From UBA4732 sp963823075 (GTDB lineage Bacteria; Planctomycetota; Planctomycetia; Gemmatales; Gemmataceae), in contig CAWGKE010000001.1 of assembly GCA_963823075.1 (NCBI GenBank), forward strand, positions 1,302,001-1,366,000: a stretch of DNA of 64,000 nucleotides, in the 5' to 3' direction. The notes below the pieces were generated by a model that had not been told where the DNA came from, made no database searches, and saw nothing but the letters and a program-made list of their open reading frames with translations. A program made the translations under genes and the position numbers. This document shows, piece by piece, positions 57,465 to 64,000 of the stretch (positions are counted from its first letter, which is position 1; every line of letters starts with the position of its first letter).

Positions 57465-57791
57465 AATCCTGAGAGCTTGGGAACGAGGGGAATTCCCATC
57501 CTTTCTTCCCCCAGCTTGCCCCATCCGATGGTTTCGACCGCCGCCGCGCCCCTACCGTTCGCCGGGTTTGACCCGACGGAACAGTTTGCGCGGACGGGGC
57601 GAAAATGCGGTCGCTCCTGCTCCTTCCCTGTGTACCGCCCCTTCCCGCCGTGTCGAATGAGAGTGTTGTGAAAGCTCTCCTGCGACCCGGCATGGCGGCT
57701 CAAGCAGCCCGCTCTCTCTCCTGCCTGGCCTCGCACGGTACACGGTAATGGAACTGTCCGCCCGGTATTCCTTGCCCAACACGAGGCCGTC
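57465..57791. other. Intergenic region between insertion sequence and outer-membrane gene
   Basis: 327 bases without a convincing gene. It starts with the GAGCTTGGGAACG half-palindrome beside the insertion sequence and must hold the promoter of the barrel-protein gene; AT-richer patches lie near 57655-57670 and 57740-57780, but no clear -35/-10 pair was recognised. Confidence 0.45.
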
Positions 57792-59309
57792 ATGTGGACC
57801 CCTGCCATTCTGACCGCTGCCCTGGCGCTGGGGCAGCCGGGAGCGGACCTCCCGAACGTCGTTTCGCTTCAGCCGCCGATGCGAGCCCCCGCGGCGGCGG
57901 CGCAACCCATGCCCGCGGCGGCGCCCGATCCGTCGGTGAACTTCCCGACGGGCTATAACTTCGCGGCGCCGGAACCGCCGCCCCCCGACCAAACCCCCGC
58001 CCCCGTCAACATCGTGGCGCCCCTGCTGCCGCTGCCTGCGCCGCCGCCGGCTGCGCCGGCCGCGCCTGCCGCCGCGGCCGCCGCCCCTCCGCCGCGCTGG
58101 TTCCTCATGAAGGAGCTGCAAGGCACCTACCTCGGCAGCGAACTCGACGGCAATAACATCGCCGTCTACGGCTGGCTCGAAGGCTCCGGCACCGCCAGCT
58201 CCGCCGGCATCAGCAATGAGCCGATGGCCTGGAACGACCGCGCCAATCGCGTCCTGCTCCAGCAGATGTTCATCCGCGTCGAGCGCACCGTCGTCACGAC
58301 TGGCACGACCATGCCGACCTGGGGCTTCCGCTCCGACTGGCTCGTCGGCTCGGACTACCGCTTCACGTTGCCCCGCGGCGTCTTCAATGGCCAGCTGGTC
58401 AATCAGGACCCCACGCAGAACCTCTATGGCATCGACCCGGTCGAGTTCTACGGCGAGGTGTACGTTCCGAACGTCCAGCAGGGACTCGACATCAAGGTCG
58501 GCCGCTGGTACGCCCCGTTCGGCGAGGAAAGCATCGAGGCTGTCAGCACGCCGCTGGTGTCCCGGTCGTACACCTTCAACAGCGGGCCGGAATTCACCAA
58601 CACGGGCGTCCTGGCCACCCTGACCATTAACCCGGTGTGGCAGGTGTGCGGCGGCTACGCCATCGGCAACGACACCGTCTTCGACGCCGGCGACGAGGGC
58701 CGCTTCGTCGGCTTCATCAAGTACACGCAGCCGGAGGGCGGCCGCAACACCGCGACCCTGGCAACCACGCTGGGCCGCGGCAAGTTCAACCCGAACGCCC
58801 CGCTGGAGGCGCCGGAGTTCGCGGCCGGCGACACGATCACGACGTCCGGCATTGGCGGCGAGGTGTTCGGCCGCAACAACATCAACGTCGTGGACCTGCT
58901 CTACACCCACACCTTCAACCCGGTGCTGAGCTTCGCCTCCGAAAGCCTGTATGGCTGGCAGACGAACATCCCGTATGACACGGGCATCCTGGTCGCTCGC
59001 ACGGGGCTGGTCGGCGACGGCACGGCTCACTGGGCGTCCACGGCCGAGTACCTGATCTACACGATGTCGTCGCGGACCACGGCCACGCTGCGCGGCGAAG
59101 TCTTCGACGACTACGAGGGGTCGCGCACCGGGTTCAAGGGGATTTACACGGAGGTGACGGGCGGCCTGGCGGTCAAGCTGCGGCCGGGCCTCATCGTCCG
59201 CCCCGAACTGCGTTGGGACTCCAACGGTCAGGCCCGGCCGTTCAACCCCGGCGTCGATCCCCAGCACAACCTGTTCACCGCCGCCTGCGACGTGATCGTG
59301 CGGTGGTGA
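57792..59309 (+). CDS. Outer-membrane beta-barrel protein (planctomycete BBP2/porin-like)
   Basis: 505 residues. A short signal peptide (MWTPAILTAALALGQPGA) is followed by a Pro/Ala-rich segment (residues about 25-105) that may cross the periplasm, then a barrel of alternating strands: YGWLEGSGTASSA, LQQMFIRVERTV, WGFRSDWLVGSDYR, DIKVGRWYAPFGEESIEAVS, YTFNSGPEFTNTGVLATL, ending in DVIVRW with the aromatic last residue typical of Bam substrates. The KVGRWYAPFG strand is characteristic of the family I know as putative beta-barrel porin-2. Solute unknown. Confidence 0.87.
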   Translation: MWTPAILTAALALGQPGADLPNVVSLQPPMRAPAAAAQPMPAAAPDPSVNFPTGYNFAAPEPPPPDQTPAPVNIVAPLLPLPAPPPAAPAAPAAAAAAPPPRWFLMKELQGTYLGSELDGNNIAVYGWLEGSGTASSAGISNEPMAWNDRANRVLLQQMFIRVERTVVTTGTTMPTWGFRSDWLVGSDYRFTLPRGVFNGQLVNQDPTQNLYGIDPVEFYGEVYVPNVQQGLDIKVGRWYAPFGEESIEAVSTPLVSRSYTFNSGPEFTNTGVLATLTINPVWQVCGGYAIGNDTVFDAGDEGRFVGFIKYTQPEGGRNTATLATTLGRGKFNPNAPLEAPEFAAGDTITTSGIGGEVFGRNNINVVDLLYTHTFNPVLSFASESLYGWQTNIPYDTGILVARTGLVGDGTAHWASTAEYLIYTMSSRTTATLRGEVFDDYEGSRTGFKGIYTEVTGGLAVKLRPGLIVRPELRWDSNGQARPFNPGVDPQHNLFTAACDVIVRW

Positions 59310-59317
59310 GGTCTTTC

Positions 59318-59416
59318 TCCCTCCCCCCTTGCGGGGGAGGGGTGGGGTGGGGGGTAAGTGTCTGCGAAACCATCACCCCCCACCCCCGGCCCCTCCCCCG
59401 CAAGGGGGGAGGGGAG
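59318..59416. repeat. Long C/G-rich inverted repeat
   Basis: Arms about 59318-59355 and 59375-59416 (CTCCCTCCCCCCTTGCGGGG against CCCCCGCAAGGGGGGAGGGG) with minor mismatches and a 19-base loop. Starts about 10 bases after the barrel-protein stop; possible terminator or repetitive element. Confidence 0.85.
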
Positions 59417-59551
59417 AACGAAGCCATTGGGGAGGCATGGCGCCTTCCCAATCAACCCCGAAACGGGAGCCGGCGCCGCGGTCCTGACTCTCCCGCACGG
59501 AAGGCGGCAGGAAGGATCCCACTTAGTCGCCAAGGACAGGAGTATCCTAGG

Positions 59552-60385
59552 ATGGTGATGCGAAAACTCTTTTGTGGCTTGCTCGGCGCGGCGCTTCTGC
59601 CGATGCCGCTCATGGCCAAGGACGAGCCGACCAAGGTGCCGCCGGGCACGCCCGTGACGATCACGGTACAGCCGGCCGCCCCGTCCACCCCGACCGTGTC
59701 GCTCCAGCTGGACGATCGGCACGGACACGTCACGCCGCTGCGCGTCGGCTTCACCCATACGGGCGGCGGCCTGATCAACGTCGCCACGCCGGACACCGAC
59801 ACGATCGTCGTCACGTTCACGGGCGTGGTCGTGGCCGGCGCCCACCCGTGCAAGGATTCGCTGGCCCAGATGAACTTCTGCCTGGATCAGGTCCTGGAAG
59901 TGAGCTGGGATTCCAAGGACGTCAAGGCCTGCAAGGTGACGATGGACGGCCAGATCATCGGCGCCCTGCGCAGCGAGTGCAAGGGCGGCGGCTCGGCCGA
60001 AGAGTCCGCCGGCTCCTTCGTGCTGTCCGGCGACGGCGTCGATACCTTGGCGCTGAGCGTGCCGCCGCACTCGGTCGCCGGCGACAACCTGGCCGTCAAC
60101 TGCCACGGCGGCCCGGTGAGCGCCAGCATCAAGGCGGGCAAGTACAACCTGCACGGCAGCTGGACGATCGCGGCCTCGCACCCGCGCGGCTTGATGCCGG
60201 ATAAGGCGGCCTCGGCCGACTTCGACCCGGCGGCCCTCGATCCGCTCTGGATCAGCTACTGGGAGCCGTTCCACGGCATCGGCAAGACCACCTTCGGTCT
60301 GCAGGTGACGCTCAAGATCGCGGACGACACGGCGAACCTGCCGCCGGAGCCGGTCAAGCCGCCGACCCCGGACAAGCCGAAGTAA
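59552..60385 (+). CDS. Secreted protein of unknown function
   Basis: 277 residues with a signal peptide (KLFCGLLGAALLPMPLMAKD, cleavage after MAK or MA). The mature part is beta-rich and contains several Cys (HPCKDSLAQMNFCLDQ, KACKVTMDG, SECKGGG, NCHGG) that may form disulfides, plus DPLWISYWEPFHGIGKTTFG near the end and a Pro/Lys-rich tail (VKPPTPDKPK). AGGAG lies 8 bases before ATG 59552; ATG 59558 is an alternative. No family recognised; perhaps a cell-surface partner of the upstream barrel protein. Confidence 0.72.
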   Translation: MVMRKLFCGLLGAALLPMPLMAKDEPTKVPPGTPVTITVQPAAPSTPTVSLQLDDRHGHVTPLRVGFTHTGGGLINVATPDTDTIVVTFTGVVVAGAHPCKDSLAQMNFCLDQVLEVSWDSKDVKACKVTMDGQIIGALRSECKGGGSAEESAGSFVLSGDGVDTLALSVPPHSVAGDNLAVNCHGGPVSASIKAGKYNLHGSWTIAASHPRGLMPDKAASADFDPAALDPLWISYWEPFHGIGKTTFGLQVTLKIADDTANLPPEPVKPPTPDKPK

Positions 60386-60448
60386 GTCGGAATCAGGGAT
60401 GAGTGCGCGTGAGAAGGCCCCGCCGGCGAACCCGGCGGGGCTGTTCGT

Positions 60449-60511
60449 GTTTAGCCGCGGTTCGCAGAACCGCGCTCCGGCCGAGCGCGGTTCTGCGAAC
60501 CGCGGCTAAAC
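60449..60511. repeat. 29-bp perfect hairpin, TTTAGCCG family, copy 4
   Basis: Arms 60449-60477 and 60483-60511, loop CGGCC. Lies between the convergent secreted-protein and glutamine synthetase III genes, 7 bases from the latter's stop, so it may act as a two-way terminator. Confidence 0.95.
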
Positions 60512-60518
60512 AGGGCGC

Positions 60519-62701
60519 TCACTTGATGAACAGCATCTCGCGGTACGTCGGCAGCGGCCACAGGTCGTCGGCGACGACCGTCTCCAGCTTGTCGCCGAGC
60601 GCCCGCACGCCGGCCATCGCCGGCAGCACCTTGTCGCGCGAGTGCTTGGCGTGGTCGAGCGGCTCGCCCTCGGCGTGGTGCCCGATGGCGTGATCCAGCT
60701 CCGCCGTCGCCTTCTGGAACTCCGAGATCGTGCCCGTCAGCGACCGCAACAGGTCGGCCTGGGCCGTATTCTCGACGCCGGCCGCCTTCGTCGTGCTGAC
60801 CGCCGTCGCCACCTCGGTCTGGTACCGCAGCGCCGCCGGCAGGATCATCGTCTTGGCCATGAACGCCGTCAGCTTGGCCTCGACGGCCACCGTCTTGACG
60901 TAGTTCTCGGCCAGGATCGCCAGCCGGCTCTGCAGCTCGCGCTCGCTGTAGACCTTGTACTTGGTGAACAGCTCGACGCTGTCCTTGCGGACGACCACCG
61001 GCAGGCATTCCACGGTGTTGCGCAGGTTGGGCAGGCCGCGCTTCTCGGCCTCCTTGTGCCATTCGGGCGTGTAGTTGTCGCCGTTGTACAGGACCTTTTT
61101 GCTCTCCTTGAGGATGCCGGGCAGCAGCTCCTGCATGGCCTTGTTAATGTCCTTGCCGGCCGCCTTCGCCTTCTCCAGGTTCGTGGCGATGTAGTCCAAC
61201 GACTCGGCCACGATGGTGTTCAGGACGGTGTTGGGGGCGGCGATCGACTGCGAGCCGCCGACGGCGCGGAACTCGAACTTGTTGCCGGTGAAGGCGAAGG
61301 GGCTGGTGCGGTTGCGGTCGCCGGCGTCCTTGGGCAGTTTCGGCAGCACGCTGACGCCGATCTCCATGAAGCCGCCCTGCTTGGTGGACTTCGCCCCGCC
61401 CTTCTCCAGCTGGTCCATGATGTCCTGCAGCTGGTCGCCGAGGAACACGGAAATGATGGCCGGCGGCGCCTCGTTGGCGCCGAGCCGGTGGTCGTTGGCC
61501 GCCCCGCTCACCGACACGCGCAGCAGCTCGGGGTACTTGGCCACCGCCCGGATGACGGCGACGCAGAAGACGAGGAACTGGGCGTTGTCGTGCGGCGTGT
61601 CGCCGGGGTTGAGCAGGTTCTCGCCGGTGTCGGTGGACATCGACCAGTTGTTGTGCTTGCCCGAGCCGTTGATGCCGGCGAACGGCTTCTCGTGGAACAG
61701 CGTCACCAGGCCGTACTTCGGGGCGATGCGGCGCATGACCTCCATCGTCAGCTGCTGGTGGTCGGTGGCGAGGTTGCACTCCTCGAAGATGGGCGCCAGC
61801 TCGTACTGGCTGGGGGCGACCTCGTTGTGGCGCGTCTTGACCGGCACGCCGAGCTTGGTCAGCTCCGTCTCGCAGTCGGCCATGCAGGCGATGACGCGCT
61901 CGGGGATGGCGCCGAAGTACTGGTCTTCCAGCTCCTGGCCCTTGGGCGGCGGGGCGCCGAAGAGGGTGCGGCCGGCGTTGATGAGGTCGGGCCGCGCCAG
62001 TAGAGGTTCTTGTCGATCAGGAAGTATTCCTGTTCGGGTCCGGCGGTGGTGAAGACCTTGTGGGCCTCGGAGTTGCCGAACAGACGCAGGATGCGGATCG
62101 CCTGCTTCGACAGCGCCTCGATCGAGCGCAAGAGCGGGGTCTTCTTGTCGAGCGCCTCGCCGGTCCACGACACGAACGCCGTGGGGATGACGAGGGTGGC
62201 GCCGTTGGGTCCCTCGAAGATGTAGGCGGGGCTGGTGGGGTCCCAGGCGGTGTAGCCGCGGGCCTCGAAGGTGGCGCGGATGCCGCCGGACGGGAACGAC
62301 GAGGCGTCGGGTTCGCCCTTGACCAGCTCCTTGCCGGAGAACTCGATGAGCGCCCGGCCGTCGTTGGACGGTTGCAGGAAGCTGTCGTGTTTCTCGGCGG
62401 TCAGGCCGGTCATGGGCTGGAACTGGTGCGTGAAGTGGGTGGCGCCCTTCTCGATGGCCCAGTCCTTCATGGCGGAGGCGACGGCGTCGGCCACGGAGGG
62501 GTCGAGCGGCGCCCCCTGCTTGATGGTCTTCTGCAGGGCCTTGAAAACGGGCTTGGGCAGCTTCTCTTTCTGCACGAACTCGTTGAACACGTTGATCCCG
62601 TAGAGGTCTTTGACGTGTTCCATTTTGAAGTCCACGTACTCGAGCGGGTACTCGGTCGTGACGACGGCGCGAACGGCCTGCTGACGGATCGATTCACTCA
62701 T
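60519..62701 (-). CDS. glnN: Glutamine synthetase type III (one frameshift)
   Basis: About 727 residues, the size of GSIII. ATP-dependent synthesis of glutamine from glutamate and ammonia. Marks: EKGATHFTHQFQPMTGLTAE, DASSFPSGGIRATFEARGYT, TTAGPEQEYFLID, VKTRHNEVAPSQYELAPIFE, GINGSGKHNNWSMSTDTGEN and RVSVSGAANDHRLGANEAPP. One base is missing at 62000-62001; restoring it gives NLYLARPDLINAGRTLFG. ATG at 62701 has GAGGAA upstream. Directly downstream of a type I glutamine synthetase gene on the same strand. Confidence 0.94.
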
Positions 62702-62792
62702 CTTCAATTCCTCGGTCTTGCTGGGCCGGGGAGAGAAGCCGGCCGGGGTCCAGTCGATGTTATGAGAGAGAGCAAACTCGGTCGGTTCCGGC

Positions 62793-62850
62793 ATAGTGGG
62801 CCAATCGCTCCGCGATTGGCCGCTGACTCGCGGAGCGAGTCGGCCACTAT
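62793..62850. repeat. Compound palindrome with two hairpins inside an outer stem
   Basis: Outer arms ATAGTGG (62793-62799) and CCACTAT (62844-62850) enclose hairpins CCAATCG..CGATTGG and GACTCGC..GCGAGTC, a predicted three-way junction. It lies between the two glutamine synthetase genes and touches the glnA stop codon. Terminator, processing site or repeat element are all possible. Confidence 0.75.
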
Positions 62851-64000
62851 TAAATGTCGAAATAGAGAGCGAACTCGTACGGATGCGGGCGCAGGCGCAT
62901 CGCTTCGACTTCCTTTTCGCGCTTGTACCAGATCCAGGTGCCGATGACGTCGTCCGTGAACACGTCGCCCTGGAGGAGGAACTCGTGGTCCTTCTCCAGG
63001 CAGGCCAGCGCCTCGTCCAGCGACGCCGGCGTTTTCGGGACCTTGGCCAGCTCTTCCGGTTCCAGATCGTAGATGTCCTTGTCCAGCGGCTCGCCGGGGC
63101 GCGTCTTGTTCTTGATTCCGTCGAGCATGGCCATGAGGATCGCGGCGAAGGCGAGGTACGGGTTGCTGGAACCGTCCGGCAAACGGAACTCGAGCCGCTT
63201 GGCCCGGTGGCTGGGAGAGTAGACCGGGATGCGGATGGCGGCCGAGCGGTTGCGGCGGCTGTAGGCCAGGTTGATCGGCGCCTCGTAGCCGGGCACGAGG
63301 CGCTTGTAGCTGTTGGTGGTCGGGTTGGTGAAGGCGCACAGGGCCGGCGCGTGGCGGAGGATGCCGCCGATGGCGTGCAGGGCCGTCTCCGTCAGCCCGG
63401 CGTAGCCGGAGCCGGCGAAAAGGTTTTTCCCGTCCTTCCACAGCGATGTGTGGACGTGCATACCCGATCCGTTGTCGAGGAAGATCGGCTTGGGCATGAA
63501 GGTGGCCGTCTTCCCATGCTTGCGGGCGACGTTCTTCACAATGTATTTATACTTGAGAACGTTGTCCGCCATTTCGACGAGCGGGGCGTAGCGCATGTCG
63601 ATCTCGCCCTGGCCGCCGGACGCCACCTCGTGATGCTGGGCCTCGACCTTGAGGCCGCTCTCGATCATGGTGAGCATCATTTCGGAGCGCAAATCGTTGA
63701 GGGCGTCGGCCGGCGGGCAGGGGAAATGGCCTTCCTTGTAGCGGAGCTTGTAGCCGAGGTTGGGCTTCTCGTCGCGGCCGGTGTTCCAGGCCCCTTCGAC
63801 GCTGTCGAGGAAGTAGTAGCCGGAGTTCTGCGTCTGGTCGTAGCGAACGTCGTCGAAGACGAAGAACTCGACCTCGGGGCCGAAAAAGGCGGTGTCGGCG
63901 ACGCCGCTGGACTTGAGGTAGTTGGCGGCCTTGCGGGCGACGTTGCGGGGGTCGCGGGTGTACTCTTCGCCGGTGAGGGGGTCGTGGATGTTGCAGATCA
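62850..64000 (-). CDS. glnA: Glutamine synthetase type I, N-terminal part outside window
   Basis: 383 codons are visible; the frame is open to the right edge. DTAFFGPEVEFFVFDDVRYD, KVEAQHHEVASGGQGEID, ATFMPKPIFLDNGSGMHVHT, NPTTNSYKRLVPGYEAPIN and RRNRSAAIRIPVYSPSHRAK are the metal- and glutamate-binding blocks of GSI. The adenylylation region is not conserved clearly enough to say whether a regulatory Tyr is present. Upstream neighbour of GSIII in the same orientation, separated by a structured 148-base gap, so the cell carries two unrelated glutamine synthetases side by side. Confidence 0.96.
   Translation of the reverse strand, partial: ICNIHDPLTGEEYTRDPRNVARKAANYLKSSGVADTAFFGPEVEFFVFDDVRYDQTQNSGYYFLDSVEGAWNTGRDEKPNLGYKLRYKEGHFPCPPADALNDLRSEMMLTMIESGLKVEAQHHEVASGGQGEIDMRYAPLVEMADNVLKYKYIVKNVARKHGKTATFMPKPIFLDNGSGMHVHTSLWKDGKNLFAGSGYAGLTETALHAIGGILRHAPALCAFTNPTTNSYKRLVPGYEAPINLAYSRRNRSAAIRIPVYSPSHRAKRLEFRLPDGSSNPYLAFAAILMAMLDGIKNKTRPGEPLDKDIYDLEPEELAKVPKTPASLDEALACLEKDHEFLLQGDVFTDDVIGTWIWYKREKEVEAMRLRPHPYEFALYFDI

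Noticed and set aside
57552..59267. 571-codon minus-strand open frame
   Set aside because: Shadow of the outer-membrane protein gene, which has a signal peptide, barrel strands and terminal Trp.
60642..62003. 453-codon plus-strand open frame
   Set aside because: Shadow of glutamine synthetase III.

Overview
The window looks like chromosomal DNA of a GC-rich planctomycete, most likely Gemmatales/Gemmataceae. The reasons are a Ser/Thr kinase fused to a WD40-like propeller beside a second WD40 membrane protein, an FHA membrane protein, a planctomycete-type ECF sigma factor with a fused membrane and coiled-coil tail, a Pro/Ala-rich outer-membrane barrel protein, and many intergenic perfect hairpins. 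The taxon is inferred from gene content; no rRNA or tRNA gene was found.

Layout. 1-6.5 kb (all minus): prolyl oligopeptidase (cut by the left edge), radical SAM protein, membrane-anchored pentein-fold hydrolase with a secreted neighbour, acyl-CoA dehydrogenase-like protein. 6.6-16.2 kb (minus): signalling cluster of FHA membrane protein, zinc-ribbon membrane protein, WD40 membrane protein and kinase-WD40 protein; a four-helix-bundle gene framed by inverted heptamer arrays sits inside it. 16.5-22 kb: small conserved protein, THUMP methyltransferase, TrmL, a HEPN/small-protein pair, ferredoxin, RecN. 22-32 kb: glyoxalase-like proteins, two ECF42-type sigma factors with YCII/DGPF partners and matching promoter motifs, a SpoIIE phosphatase, two PIN-type toxin-antitoxin loci (one broken), a BNR propeller/MoaD pair and a DUF72 protein. 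32.4-37.7 kb: an AhpD remnant, a four-gene hydrolase/oxidoreductase run, formamidase-like protein, PurU. 37.8-48.4 kb: GlgB and a GH63-like glucosidase enclose a translationally coupled three-gene operon of lower GC (44475 down to 39876): winged-helix-like protein, GHKL ATPase, and a protein with two RNA-polymerase alpha-CTD-like domains plus a sigma region 4-like helix-turn-helix. This is the best candidate for an undescribed system. 48.5-54.3 kb: EttA, a PD-(D/E)XK-like protein and a MacB-type ABC exporter whose gene junction is occupied by inverted heptamer arrays. 54.3-60.4 kb: small anchored protein, ECF sigma factor, DDE insertion sequence, outer-membrane barrel protein, secreted protein. 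60.5-64 kb: type III glutamine synthetase and type I glutamine synthetase (cut by the right edge).

Sequence quality strongly affects annotation. At least 16 genes need one to three single-base corrections to read through, mostly a missing base in a short G or C run. This pattern fits uncorrected assembly error better than gene decay, so I give each such gene as one conceptual gene with the position of the indel.

How the genes work together: the 6.6-16.2 kb cluster suggests phospho-signalling read by FHA and propeller domains. The ECF42/DGPF genes form two related regulatory units sharing a -35/-10 motif. TrmL, RecN, EttA, GlgB, PurU and the glutamine synthetases are housekeeping. The toxin-antitoxin pairs, the coupled operon, the insertion sequence and the heptamer elements are the accessory component.
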